The notes: generated by a model from the sequence alone, not told the origin. Shown: positions 23,160 to 35,949, counted from the stretch's first letter. The stretch: 64,000 nt of DNA from Siphonodentalium dalli (GCA_032622095.1 CP136066.1:59052609-59116608); one strand, 5' to 3'. Numbers and translations are program-made.

Positions 23160-26100
23160 ATTCATATATGCGGTGAAGTTCTCATATTATCTCTCAGTAA
23201 TACGCGGGGGAGGTTCTCATATGAACATATTATCTGCCGGTCATACACGGTGGAGGTTCATATTATCCGCCGGTCATACGCGATGGAACTTTTCTTATTA
23301 TCCTCCGGTCATACGCGGGGGAGGTTCTGATATGAACACATTATCTGCCGGTCATATGCGGTGGAGGTTCATATTATCCACCGGTCATACGCGAGGGAGG
23401 TTCTCATATTATCCACCGGTCATACGCGAGGGAGGTTCTTATATTATCCACCGGTCATACGTTGGGGAGGTTCTCATATGAACATATTATCCGCCGGTCA
23501 TACGCGGTGGAGGTTCATATTATCTGCTGGTCATACGCGAGGGAGGTTCTCATATTATCCTCTGGTCATACATTGGGGAGGTTCTCATATGAACATATTA
23601 TTCGCCGGTCATACGCAGTGGAGGTTCATATTATCCACCGGTCATACACGGTGGAAGTTCTCATATGAACATATTATCCGCCGGTCATATGCGGTGGAGG
23701 TTCATATTATCCTCCGGTCATACGCGAGGGAAGTTCTCATATTATCCTCCGATCATATGTGGGTGAGGTTCTGATATGAACATATTATCCGCCGGTCATA
23801 CGCGGTGGAGGTTCATATTATCCGCCGGTCATGCGCGAGGGAGGTTCTCATATTATCCACCGGTCATACGCGAGGGAGGTTCTTATATTATCCTCCGGTC
23901 ATACGTTGGGGAGGTTCTCATATGAACATATTATCCACCGGTCATACGCGGTGGATGTTCATATTATCCGCCGATCATACGCGAGGGAAGTTCTCATATT
24001 ATCCTTCGGTCATATGTGGGGGAGGTTCTGATATTAATATATTATCCGCCGGTCATACACGGTGGAGGTTCATATTATCCACCGGTCATACGTAGGGGAG
24101 GTTCTCATATGAACATATTATCCGCCGGTCATATGCAGTGGAGGTTCTCATATGAACATATTATCCGCCGTTCATACATAGGGGAGGTTCTCATATGAAC
24201 ATATTATCCGCCGGTCATACGCGGTGGAGGTTCATATTATCCGCCAGACATACGCGAGGGAGGTTCTCATATTATCCGCCGGTCATGCGCGAGGGAGGTT
24301 CTCATATTATCCACCGGTCATACGCGAGGGAGGTTCTTATATTATCCTCCGGTCATACGTTGGGGAGGTTCTCATATGAACATATTATCCGCCGGTCATA
24401 TGCAGTGGAGGTTCTCATATGAACATATTATCCGCCGGTCATACGTGGTGGAGGTTCTCATATGGACATATTATCCGCCGGTCATACGCGGTGGAGGTTC
24501 ATATTATCCGCCGGTCATACGCGATGGAAGTTTTCTTATTATCCTCCGGTCATACGCGGGGGAGGTTCTGATATGAACATATTATCTGCCGGTCATATGC
24601 GGTGGAGGTTCATATTATCCACCGGTCATACGCGAGGGAGGTTCTCATATTATCCTCCGGTCATACGATGGGGAGGTTCTCATATGAACATATTAACTGT
24701 CGGTCATACGCGAGGGAGGTTCTCATATTATCCACCGGTTATACGTGAGGGAGGTTCTCATATTATCATACGGTCATACATAGGGGAGGTTCTCATATGA
24801 ACATATTATCTGCCGGTCATACGCGGTGGAGGTTCATATTATCCGCCAGACATACGCGAAGGAGGTTCTCATATTATCCACCGGTTATACGTGAGGGAGG
24901 TTCTCATATTATCATCCTGTCATACATAGGGGAGGTTCTCATATGAACATATTATCTGCCGGTCATACGCGGTGGAGGTTCATATTATCCGCCAGACATA
25001 CGCGAGGGAGGTTCTCATATTATCTTCCGGTCATACGTGGGGGAGGTTCTGATATGAACATATTATTCGCCGGTCATACGCGGTGGAGGTTCATGTTATC
25101 CGCCGGTCATATGCGAGGGAGGTTCTCATATTATCATCCGGTCATACATAGGGGAGGTTCTCATATGAACATATTATCTGCCGGTCATACGCGGTGGAGG
25201 TTCATATTATCCGCCAGACATACGCGAGGGGGGTTCTCATATTATCCACCGGTCATACGCGAGGGAGGTTCTTATATTATCCTCCGGTCATACGTTGGGG
25301 AGGTTCTCATATGAACATATTATCCGCCGGTCATATGCAGTGGAGGTTCTCATATGAACATATTATCCGCCGGTCATACGTGGTGGAGGTTCTCATATGG
25401 ACATATTATCCGCCGGTCATACGCGGTGGAGGTTCATATTCCGCCGGTCATACGCGATGGAAGTTTTCTTATTATCCTCCGGTCATACGCGGGGGAGGTT
25501 CTGATATGAACATATTATCTGCCGGTCATATGCGGTGGAGGTTCATATTATCCACCGGTCATACGCGAGGGAGGTTCTCATATTATCCTCCGGTCATACG
25601 ATGGGGAGGTTCTCATATGAACATATTAACTGTCGGTCATACGCGAGGGAGGTTCTCATATTATCCACCGGTTATACGTGAGGGAGGTTCTCATATTATC
25701 ATCCGGTCATACATAGGGGAGGTTCTCATATGAACATATTATCTGCCGGTCATACGCGGTGGAGGTTCATATTATCCGCCAGACATACGCGAGGGAGGTT
25801 CTCATATTATCCTCCGGTCATACGTGGGGGAGGTTCTGATATGAACATATTATTCGCCGGTCATACGCGATGGAGGTTCATGTTATCCGCCGGTCATATG
25901 CGAGGGAGGTTCTCATATTATCCTCCGGTCATACATGGGGGAGGTTCTGATATGAACATATTATTCGCCGGTCATACGGGGTGGAGGTTCATATTATCCA
26001 CTTGTCATACACGGTGGAGGTTCTCATATGAACATATTATCCACCGGTCATATGCGGTGGAGGTTCATATTATCCGCCGGTCATACGCGAGGGAAGTTCT

Positions 26101-27722
26101 CATATTATCCTCCGATCATATGTGGGTGAGGTTCTGATATGAACATATTATCCGCCGGTCATACGCGGTGGAGGTTCATATTATCCGCCGGTCATGCGCG
26201 AGGGAGGTTCTCATATTATCCACCGGTCATACGCGAGGGAGGTTCTTATATTATCCTCCGGTCATACGTTGGGGAGGTTCTCATATGAACATATTATCCG
26301 CCGGTCATACGCAGTGGAGGTTCATATTATCCGCCGGTCATATGCGAGGGAGGTTCTCATATTATCCACCGGTCATACGCGAGGGAGGTTCTTATATTAT
26401 CCTCCGGTCATACGTTGGGGATGTTCTCATATGAACATATTATCCGCCGGTCATACGCGGTGGAGGTTCATATTATTCGCTGGTCATACGCGAGGGAGGT
26501 TCTCATCCTCCGGTCATACATTGGGGAGGTTCTCATATGAACATATTATTCGCCGGTCATACGGGGTGGAGGTTCATATTATCCACCGGTCAAACACGGT
26601 GGAAGTTCTCATATGAACATATTATCCGCCGGTCATATGCGGTGGAGGTTCATATTATCCTCCGGTCATACGCGAGGGAAGTTCTCATATTATCCTCCGA
26701 TCATATGTGGGTGAGGTTCTGATATGAACATATTATCCGACGGTCATACGCGGTGGAGGTTCATATTATCCGCCGGTCATGCGCGAGGGAGGTTCTCATA
26801 TTATCCACCGGTCATACGCTAGGGAGGTTCTTATATTATCCTCCGGTCATACGTTGGGGAGGTTCTCATATGAACATATTATCCGCCGGTCATACGCAGT
26901 GGAGGTTCATATTATCCGCCGGTCATATGCGAGGGAGGTTCTCATATTATCCACCGGTCATACGCGAGGGAGGTTCTTATATTATCCTCCGGTCATACGT
27001 TGGGGAGGTTCTCATATGAACATATTATCCGCCGGTCATACGCGGTGGTGGTTCATATTATCCGCTGGTCATACGCGAGGGAGGTTCTCATCCTCCGGTC
27101 ATACATTGGGGAGGTTCTCATATGAACATATTATTCGCCGGTCATACGCAGTGGAGGTTCATATTATCCACCGGTCAAACACGGTGGAAGTTCTCATATG
27201 AACATATTATCCGCCGGTCATATGCGGTGGAGGTTCATAATATCCTCCGGTCATACGCGAGGGAAGTTCTCATATTATCCTCCGATCATATGTGGGGGAG
27301 GTTCTGATATGAACATATTATCCGCCGGTCATACACGGTGGAGGTTCATATTATCCACCGGTCATACGTAGGGGAGGTTCTCATATGAACATTATCCGCC
27401 GGTCATACGCAGTGGAGGTTCTCATATGAACATATTATCCGCCGGTCATACGTGGTGGAGGTTCTCATATGAACATATTATTCGCCGGTCATACGCGGTG
27501 GAGGTTCATATTATCCGCCGGTCATACGCGAGGGAAGTTCTCATACTATCCTTCGGTCATAGGTGGGGGAGGTTCTGATATGAACATATTATCTGCCGGT
27601 CATACGCGGTGGAGGTTCATATTATCCACTGGTCATACGCGGTGGAGGTTCTCATATGAACATATTATCCACCGGTCATATGCGAGGGAGGTTCTCATAT
27701 TATCTGCCGGTCACACCCGAGG
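23160..27722 (+). repeat. Satellite array, units 33-43 bp, higher-order structure
   Basis: The unit core is CCGGTCATACGCG..GGAGGTTC followed by either TCATATGAACATATTATC (long form, 43 bases) or TCATATTATC / ATATTATC (short forms, about 35 and 33 bases). By length there are roughly 120 units. Long and short forms alternate in patterned blocks, and larger blocks are repeated: the block at 26168 recurs 585 bases later at 26753, and the block at 24462-24800 recurs near 25404-25733. That indicates higher-order units and recent expansion. All three forward frames stay open for long stretches because the units lack stops; the ORFs (up to 179 codons) are a by-product. Confidence 0.92.
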
Positions 27723-28035
27723 GAGGATATGACCGGCGGATAATATGTTCATATGAGGACCTCCCCAACGTATGACCAGAGGATAATATGAGAACCTCCC
27801 TCGCGTATGACCGGTGGATAATATGAACCTCCACCGCATATGACCGGCAGATAATATGTTCATATCAAAACCTCCCCAGCGTATGACCGGAGGATAAAAT
27901 GAGAACTTCCCTCGCGTATGACCGGCGGATAATATGAACCTCCACCGCGTATGACCGGTAGATAATATGTTCATATGAGAACCTCCCCCGTGTATGACTG
28001 GCAGATAATATGAGAACCTCCACCGCATATGAAGT
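27723..28035 (-). repeat. Inverted end of the satellite array
   Basis: From GGATATGACCGGCGGATAAT (27724) the same unit runs in the opposite orientation for about eight units, ending at the right arm. The switch point is CACCCGAGGGAGGATATGACC. Both array borders next to the arms therefore match in inverted sense. Confidence 0.9.
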
Positions 28036-28990
28036 TTTTAAGTCTATAAACACTATTTGATTTGAATATTCTTTTGAATAAAAAAGTCTTACCATTGACA
28101 TATTCATTCGTTCAAACCCGTTGATCTATTTTGTAACTTGGCTTTTAGTCGCTGGGCTCCGGCATCTGGGCTTTTAGTCACAACTGAAATAAAAATAAGT
28201 GAGAATATCTTGGAGCGAATTTCTGCAACAATTTCACCGCCTGGTGGGACCCATTTAAAAAAAATACATTCCCTGTGTCTAATCCTACATTTTGATATAC
28301 CATACATCCCATTATATTGAATATACCAGCTGAAATCGATCCTGTAATTGTAAACATCGAGTCTATTTTTGCGTGTTCGCCATTACAATATTCGCACTAA
28401 AACAGCCATATTGTAGCTAAAAACGAATGCACAGTATTCCACTGCGTTATTTGATACCCAAAACTTGTTGTTTGCTAGTGTATTCATCGAGAAATCTAAA
28501 TTCTAAACATTAATGTCGAACGCAGTTTTTCGTGTTTGTGGCATTTTATGTTAGGTCAGTTGTCGACCGAATAATGTAACTTCCGGTGTCCGGTCAGTGA
28601 CGGGGTTAATATGTGTGGATAGGGCGAATGTGGACCTTTCGTGAGACACCAAAAAGAGCCCTCTACGCGCTGTATTCCTCGAGATATCGGCCGTCCCACG
28701 CAATTTGAAAATCCCGTCCCGCAGATTGTCATGCTATCCCAAATTCCACCCCATGTTAGGTCAGTTGTCGATCAAATAATGCAACTTCTGGTGTCAGGTC
28801 AGTGGCGGGGTTAATATGTGTGGATAGGGCGAATGTCGGCCTTTCGTTAGACACCAAAATGAGCTCCCTATACGCCTTGTATTCCTCGAGATATCGGTCG
28901 TCCCACGCAATTTGAAATTCTGTCCCGCAGATTGTCGTTTTGTCCCATATCCCATCCCATCCCGCAGATTGTCATGTCCCATACCATATC
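28036..28990 (-). repeat. Right arm of the satellite-bearing foldback
   Basis: Complement of 22378-23150 with a tandem duplication of roughly 210 bases (28556-28760 and 28763-28975). The arm/array junction AAGTTTTTAAGTCTATAAAC mirrors GTTTATAGACTTAAAAACTT at 23128. Confidence 0.8.
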
Positions 28991-30648
28991 ATATACCACT
29001 TAAAAGAGGAAGCTCCAAAAACATTGTATTATCAAGTTATCCGCTGTAATAAACTGAGATCATGATTTTGTTGAGTTACGGACGTGTTTACTGTGCTGAA
29101 GATTAATCTAGACTGTACTGCAAAGTCTATTATTTTAAATTGAAGGGGAATAACACTATACCTTATTTTGAATTATGTTGCATTCTGGGAGAGAAACGGG
29201 GGAAACTTTTCTATGATGTCAGCTATGTTTCATTTCTCTGTGGGCACCTTCTGAGACACAGATGTGTCAAGTGGTGATGAATTATAGTATTTTAATCATA
29301 TTTGATGTCATAGATTGTTATTAAAACCGTATATCAAGGCACTATAAACAATAATCGGTTACTCGAAAATTAAATGGGTCTTTAGTATTATATGTTCCGG
29401 CAAAACAAAGGAGTACATGTAATATAGATGCGCGCTCCATGCAGCTGTTTTGTGAATCTATAAATTGGGCGGACATAGCTTCAATTCTGGAAGATTGAGT
29501 TTCTGAAAAATTTACCATTACTATCGATGTGTAGTTCAAGGTTCCTTCGACATAAACAAGCTAGTCAAATGGGTTGGGATAATGCTGTTTTTCGTCGAAG
29601 CCCGCGCATGCATGTATCTTTCGACAGCAGACTTTACGCGAGATCATGTTGCGGAAATTTCGTAAATTTTAATCGATTTTACCGGACAAATCAATGCATG
29701 GTGCTATATATTTATCGATAAGAGTGACATCTGACTGTCATTATGAGGTGTTTTATGTAACTGTCGTGTTAAATTGCGCATCGAATATGACGCACAGTTA
29801 GAAGAAAACGCCGTTTGTTACATTTAATACACGCGATCAATTTGACAGGTCAATGAGTTCATATTTCTTCTAAACATTGTGATAAGATATTCTTTTTCAC
29901 ACTACTTCACTACTTTCAGTTGGCAACTCTTGTGGAGTTCAGAACACATATGATATGTTCTATCTAATAACCCGGTTAAATGTTACAATTGTGACAAAGG
30001 CGCGCGGTAATTTTATTGGCGCGATGCCAACTGATATGTAACTAGTGAGAGATAAGGAAATATGTAATGGCTTTTTTAATGATAAAATATGGGTTTCATG
30101 TGATATAGAAATATATATACGCGGGACTTCGACTTAAAACAACATTTTTTCCAACCGATTTCACTAGCTGGTTCACGTCGAAGGAAACTGGGATTACCAT
30201 CAATGTTGAAATTAGCCTTGTGTGCTCTACCTTAAGGACTACAGTACACACCCCCAAACCAAAATCTCAAGATTATCAAATCAATTTTATTTCAATCCAC
30301 TTGACTTTATTACGCGATATCATCGTATATAAAGGCTTATTGACACAGAATTTCGAGTGGGTGTCCTTATTTGCGACATTCAATGGCAGCCGTCTATATA
30401 TTCAAGAAGAGACTGATGTTCGTCACTTCGAAGTCGTTCACTCGACGTGTTGATTCGTAATACCAGGTAGGTACATGTAGATCATATAATAGACAAGCAG
30501 TTTCAGCCACATAAAAGCTGACCGTTCTACATGTAAGGCCTGGACGCACATTTTGTGTAAAATTCTTGATATTTCAAAAATGGATTTTCTCAAAATTTGT
30601 CTGTAATTTCTTTTTGAAATGTGGCACATGTGACTAATGTAACATACA
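28991..30648. other. No recognised gene
   Basis: AAGAGGAAGCTCCAAAAACA..GTATTATCAA (29000) is the complement of 39966-39993, and TCGAAAATTAA.TGGG.CTTTA (29364) matches 40044 and, inverted, 22336, so parts are interspersed repeat. The ORFs at 29342-29721 and 30220-30665 carry no motif or exon signal. Confidence 0.4.
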
Positions 30649-30649
30649 A

Positions 30650-30971
30650 TTAAGGGTACGTTCATACAATCGCAGTTGTAAATATATACCTCTGTACTCG
30701 GGACGAATTAATCGCGGTAAACAAATGCCAAATATTTGGACAAGGTGAGCCACTGCTTAGAATCGATGTATAAGAATGACGTTTTGTGCGACAAGGTGAG
30801 CCACTGATTATAATCCATGTATAAGAATGTCGTTTTGTAATGCCAATTTTGGTATATATATAATTTACGGGAATAACAACATTTAACAAAAATATGCACC
30901 ATATCCATGAATTTACCCTGCGGAACAATCCGCGTCACTTTAACCTGGGCAACGCCGGGTGACCATGCTAG
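30650..30971 (+). mobile_element. Helentron-like 3' end, copy 2
   Basis: TCGCAGTTGTAAATA, ACAAGGTGAGCCACTG, TAAGAATG.CGTTTTGT and CACTTTAACCTGGGCAACGC follow the same order as at 5268-5519 and end in a hairpin plus CATGCTAG, then T. One internal segment of about 53 bases (30739 and 30791) is tandemly duplicated relative to copy 1. The left limit of the element is not visible. Confidence 0.6.
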
Positions 30972-31288
30972 TTTCTTTTATAAATTGAACTCGTAAAAAA
31001 GTTAATGATACCTGAATATACAGTAGAATATTAAAGATTCCATGTCATAAAAGACTGCCGATTGCTGATTCTAAGCCCATCTAAGGGTACATTCACGCAC
31101 TGGCATGTTTGCACGGTATATTTTGCAGACATTTCGACGCAGAAGGCTATTATGTACCAGACAACGAACGGAAATTGCTTATAAAATGCATCTGTACCAC
31201 AGCTAACTGCAAAAGAAATAAAACAAAGCTGTATTTTCGCCTGTAGCGATGCTACCATAATTTGCTTATAAATTACATGCAATTATCT
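30972..31288. other. Segment related to 37435-38240; no gene
   Basis: AAGGGTACATTCACGCACTGGCA (31084) resembles TAGGGTACGATCATACACTGACA (38157), and AGCGATGCTA..ATAA (31245) resembles 37438. These are pieces of a duplicated background into which the neighbouring elements inserted. Confidence 0.5.
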
Positions 31289-32179
31289 CAGGGGGGGCCG
31301 GAAAAAAACTGCGGGACACAACGTACCGGGGGTGGGGGGGGGGGGGGGGGGTACCTAGGTGTAAAAAATTTACACGTAAATTTTTCCTTATTCATTCAGG
31401 GGGGGGGGGGGGGTTGTCGGAAAAAATTTGCATGTAATTTTTTTCCAAATATGTATTTCAGACTCACAACTTCAATTTTCTCACATTTTATAGAATATGG
31501 ATTAACCTTAATATCCAAATCATATATACATGAGTAGTACAATCCACCTAAAACAATTTTGGATAACCACTGTCTTGGTTTACATGTGATATTGACCCCA
31601 TTAACCCTCTTAATAATGCCGACTATGTCAGTGTCTACCAGTCGAATGCAGAATTCTACCCTGCGATCGCTTATCTGGCAAATTTTTACTGCAGAACTAT
31701 GCCATGTATTAAACAATTTCTCCTCCAATGGTATCAGAAAACAGTTATATGCTGGTATCTCACTCATCTCATTTGCATCTTTTTCAAAGTCGAGGTAATG
31801 ACTAGTTGTCATTTTTTTAAAGTGCATACAAAGCGTTGCGATCACTAATATACATGTTTGTACATGTCATGACATCGCGAGGTACAAATCTGAGTTCTAC
31901 TGGTAGACAATGACCATTTTAGTCATAATAATCTAAACTAAGTTACCAAGCACCTTCTCGTGAATTGTATGCTCCGGTATTTTTTTCGGTTTCCGGTCAA
32001 ACCGAGTTGTTGTCCGGCTGGTGTAGATTTGATTTTTCTGGGGGGGGGGGGGGGGGCAAATGGTCAGTGGAAAAAAACTGCAGTTTTTGCTGTTTTTTTG
32101 GGGGCTGGGAGGGGGTACCCAAACCGAAGAAAACAGTTTTTTCCACCCTGTGTCTGCAGTTTTTTTCCGCCCCCCCCTG
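31289..32179. mobile_element. hAT-like element with G-runs and an 8 bp target repeat
   Basis: The ends CAGGGGGGGCCGGAAAAAAA and TTTTTTTCCGCCCCCCCCTG are inverted. ATTATCT(C) lies directly outside both ends (31282-31289 and 32180-32187; one base is shared with the CAG end). The related segment at 37469 (TAATTATCTGCAAAAATC) seems to be an unoccupied site. CAGGG ends with about 8 bp target duplication are typical of hAT elements. Internal G/C runs (31331-31350, 31400-31413, 32041-32056) repeat the terminal motif. It holds a 149-codon ORF but no recognisable transposase. Confidence 0.75.
31396..31845 (-). CDS. Unrecognised 149-codon ORF inside the hAT-like element
   Basis: The frame opens with ATG at 31845 and reads through balanced sequence (for example SSAVKICQISDRRVEFCIR and IVGIIKRVNGVNITCKPRQW) until it runs into the G-run, giving a final QPPPPP. 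The body is not low-complexity and has several Cys, Trp and charged residues, unlike the repeat-derived ORFs around it. I do not recognise a family: no DDE/RNase H, BED or hAT dimerisation motif is visible. It may be a captured gene fragment or a chance frame. No splice or promoter evidence supports expression. Confidence 0.3.
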   Translation of the reverse strand: MIATLCMHFKKMTTSHYLDFEKDANEMSEIPAYNCFLIPLEEKLFNTWHSSAVKICQISDRRVEFCIRLVDTDIVGIIKRVNGVNITCKPRQWLSKIVLGGLYYSCIYDLDIKVNPYSIKCEKIEVVSLKYIFGKKLHANFFRQPPPPP

Positions 32180-32420
32180 ATTATCTCGCAATAAATCAAT
32201 TATACAGTTATTTGAAAGCAAATGTCAGTATCAATATTACATGTGGACCTACATAAATGTTACTTATCATGTCGTTAGCTTTGGTAAAGAGGCATCTATA
32301 CGCATGTTGTCATTCATATGCTGACAACATATATTGTTTTCTACGAAGAAAAGTACTTATGTGTAGAAATCTACAACGCACCAGAAACCGAAGTAACAAC
32401 TATGTATATATAGTTCTAGT
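32180..32420. repeat. Direct-repeat flank (pairs with 37470-38075)
   Basis: AATCAATTATACAGTTATTTGAA, CAATATTACATGTGGACC and CATGTCGTTAGCTTTGGTAA follow one another here. The same order is found at 37488-37540 and 38010-38035 in the same orientation, interrupted there by a TTAA MITE. So the element 32421-37425 lies between directly repeated flanks. No coding evidence supports the 80-codon ORF. Confidence 0.6.
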
Positions 32421-33900
32421 CCGAGCGCCCATAAGGTTTTATTGTCGTCACTCTGACCAAAATACCCACTCTGATCATTTTGTGGCAAATTATATGTAGT
32501 TGACGGAAACCAATTTCTTGCGAGTGGGAAACGCGGCGTTTAGGAGATATTTAACATAGAATGATGCCTGGTGAGAGCGAAAAATGTTACTTAAGTGTTG
32601 GGGGAGGGTTAGTAATTACGAATGTATGCAACATATGTAATGTCAGCTAACACGTTATATATACCATTTTGTCGGCAATAAGTCATTCTATCTAGTAAAT
32701 AAACACAGAATTAGAATTTCAGCCAGTGACCTCGAGTACGAGAGGTCAAATGTCAAATATATTTTGAAACGCCATTTTTTTTTAAATGTCAAATTGGAAA
32801 GTTAGCTTACGAAATTTTATAATCATCTGTTGGAATCCGTTCTAGTATGATATTGAACTTTACTGTATACCAGATTCGGATATGTGAAAAGAAAATTAAC
32901 ACAGCCGCAATTGCAACCATTCAAGATGTCAGCCAAAATGTGTGCCGAAATAGCCAAAAACAGTAAAAATTAATAAGGTCTCTTTGATCGCCGTTATAGT
33001 AAAGATGATGTCAAATGCGGCCATGTTGTCCGTTCGATACGATATGGTAATATACAACCCTTACAAATTAGCCGAAAATCCGACACAAAACTCCAATATG
33101 GCGGCAAAGATGGCCGCCGAAATGTGAAAAATTGCTATTTTTTTGGACATTTCACCACCTTTCGTTTGTCTCTGTTGGAAAATATTGGCTTTTTGACGCG
33201 ATTTTATACATTTATCGTATAGAAGAATCATTGGCGAACACATGGGGATAATAATATACATTCCTTGCTGGAAAGTTTTGTCCGATATCACGTTTTCCCA
33301 AATGCCGGTATAATTCGGTCAAAGCCAAAACGACGCTAATAACGCAATGACTGTTTCGAATCAATGAATGGTATTGCTATCACAACAAAACCCACGCGTA
33401 ATATGTGCAGGAGATACTCGAGCTAGGATTCCTCTTATACCCGAGTAGAGAAATATTCACCCAAATCCAAGATGGCGGCTAAAATGGCCACCAGAAATAG
33501 AAATATTGCCGAATATCGCTGATTTTAACATCAGTGACAGTTATTGTCACGACAACTCCACACCTGCTTATTATTGTGAGTTGGGTACACTGAGTCGAAG
33601 AACTGTGCTTATATTTCATCCAAATAAAAGTTGCCCAAATTCAAAATGGCGCCCACAATGATGGACATATTTAGAAAATCACAGAAAATCTCTCATATTC
33701 ACATCATTGGGCATTATTGTCGAGACAACTCTACCCATGCTTACAGCCGAGTTGGAAATACTGTGATAAAGTAATTATCTTGGATTTGATGAAGGATTTT
33801 TTTTCCAAATCGAAGATGGCGGCCAAAATGGCGTCCGAGATTTGAAAACAAGCTTACATTCCTTTACTTTCATACTATGTGCGTCATTGTTGTGAGAATT
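32421..33900 (+). repeat. Left arm, about 175 bp subrepeats with ATGGCGGC motifs
   Basis: Each subunit has a CAAATCCAAGATGGCGGC-like word followed by AAAATGGC..CC.GAAAT and, later, a GTTGGGTACACTG-like word. Copies start near 33094, 33466, 33643, 33810 and 33964. The arm pairs with 35950-37425. Confidence 0.75.
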
Positions 33901-35949
33901 CTACACACACTTAAATATTCATATGGAAAATTGATATGAAGTATCTATTTGAGTTTGGCCAACTCTCGCAATCAAGATTGCTGCCAAACTGGTGGCCAGA
34001 AATTGAAGAAAGTCGAAATTATCACACACAAATTTCAACTTTTCGTCATAATATCAATATGTATGGATTGAACGAAACGGTACATAAGCCAACTATTAGT
34101 TCCAACATAGGTCGTCGCCTTCTGGAAGGATGAAAACCCACAATACATATGCCGGTGTCAAGCTCACGCGTTTGTCTCGAAAGATGGGAATTCTTATCCT
34201 TATTCTTGACTACCTTCATTCGTGGTAGCTTATGGTATAATTCAGACACTACATATGGGGTCTGATCGTCATATTGTGTGATAAACTAGAAAGTTATGCG
34301 GCCGATGCGTATAATAGCTTTCAGAAGGACGTCTCTATCTGCGTATTCAGATTTGGTAACTTAATGTGGATAACAAAATGGTGATCTACCCATCCAGCCA
34401 CTTCTCAATATATCGTTCATCAATTCACATATTCACATACTGACGTAGCCGGATATCTTCTGTAAATGGCTTCGAATTTCTGAAAGCCTAACATTTGACG
34501 GGTGCCTTTCTGCTAAGGCGTAGAAGACCATAATGCATAATATACTTTCACTTCTTGACCGTGATCATAAGAACAGTCATTGTGGCTTCCAGCAATCGTC
34601 TCACCGTACAGATCCAAGCAGATAATAACAATACACAGCCATGGTGGCGTCCAGCAATCGTCTCACCGTACCTATCCAAGCAGATAATAATAATACACAC
34701 GGTGCTAGTTTGTGGGCAAGTGTCATGATAGTGGAAATGAAATTGGACCATGACTGCACTGCCCCTTCTTTGGGTATATTTTATATTTAGACATGATCTC
34801 ATGTAGCTTTGCTTCCCTTATATGCTAAGATTGTATCTTCCAATCCGTTTGGAAGCCGTTCTTAATCAATTAGACCAGGCTTGTACCATTGGCTACTACT
34901 ATATAAGCCCCACCCAGAATGGGATGTAGTCTTGAGGACGATGCATTTGGTAGTTGATGTCATACTCACGATGTGTGATGGTCGGTGTGGTTCAAGAAAG
35001 TGCAATGCCATCACCACAATGGTGAAAATTTTAACTCGAAAAACATCTAGGGGATTGTTGAGACATTGCATTAAGTTTAACCTACGTTGGATACAACAAT
35101 TTATTTCTTGGTAACATCGCCATTCAAAGCCATTGTCCTGCATGAGCCATATTAACTACTATATTCTAAAGTTATATACTATAAAGCTATTTGACCATAA
35201 AGGTCAAGTTCACCAATGTCATCATCCATTCCCATCGATCTATACATTGTTCTCACAAATGCATCACAGTTCCTTGGAAAATACCGCCCACATACTGACA
35301 CTAGTCTTGAGTGAGGATAACAACAACGCATACCCTCATTCCATAAAGACATCATTTAGCCCATCCGACTCTTCTGGGGAGGATAGGATAGTATTATCCA
35401 GACAAAATTACATGTCTGGTCAAGTTGATTAAGAACGGCCTTGAAACGGATGTGGAAACACAAATCTTACGACACCAAAAGCACCAACACACATGATATT
35501 CTATATCTGAAACATGCACCTGATGTGGGGGTGTATGCCGTGGCCCATTTCATTCCCACAGTCATGACGCTTGTCTACAAACTAGCACCGCGAGTATTGT
35601 TCTTCTCTGCTAACGAGACGAATGCGGGACGTTACAAAGTTGCTTAGGATCATGATCAAGAAGTGTGAGTAGTCGGTACATTATGGTCGTCTCTGTAGCA
35701 GATATGAATGTGTCCAAGGGAATGAGACAGCTAGCTACCTTTGAAACACTGCCGAAGTTGTCCACGCATGCCAATACGTTCGCTAAGTTTGTGAGTTGAA
35801 CCATCTATTGAGAAATGACTAGTTAGCTGGGAAGTTCGCCAGGTGTACATGTGGTTATCCACATGGGATATGAGAAATACATACATGGAGATGACCTGTA
35901 AGCTTGTATACTTATAGACCATATGCCTTTCTAGTTCAAGATGACGACC
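33901..35949. other. Interior of the 5 kb element; no recognised protein
   Basis: It holds a tandem pair (CCAGCAATCGTCTCACCGTAC at 34590 and 34651, with AAGCAGATAATAA). ORFs of 60-99 codons at 34862-35922 on both strands are the only frames. A minus-strand run near 34890 reads HSGWGLYSSSQWYKPG, but neighbouring motifs of any transposase were not found, so no product is proposed. Confidence 0.5.

Larger units (their letters stand above)
22378..28990. mobile_element. Foldback element carrying a satellite array (6.6 kb)
   Basis: The termini ATACCATAGGGACATGACAA and its complement ending near 28988 (TTGTCATGTCCCATACCAT) are inverted. The arms of about 0.8-0.95 kb match closely, for example TGCGTGGGACGGCGGATATC, AATGCCACAAACACGAAAAAC, TAATGGCGAACACGCAAA and GGGTCCCACCAGGCGG. 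Between them lies a long tandem array that is plus-oriented for 4.6 kb and inverted for the last 0.3 kb, so even the array is part of the foldback. No transposase is present. This layout resembles foldback (FB) elements, where arms contain simple tandem subrepeats. Confidence 0.8.

Noticed and set aside
23160-28035. Tandem array as a CRISPR array
   Set aside because: There are no unique spacers, the units abut, there are no cas genes, and the genome is eukaryotic with introns and LINEs.
23149-28107. Overlapping ORFs of up to 179 codons in the satellite (SAGHTRWRFIL, YYPPVIRGGGS and similar)
   Set aside because: All forward frames are open because the 33-43 base unit has no stop; unit lengths are not all multiples of three and frames shift along the array, so protein selection is not credible.
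34862-35143. Possible transposase fragment in the 5 kb element (HSGWGLYSSSQWYKPG)
   Set aside because: Only a short Trp-Gly-Trp-like resemblance; no neighbouring motifs in frame, so no family can be named.
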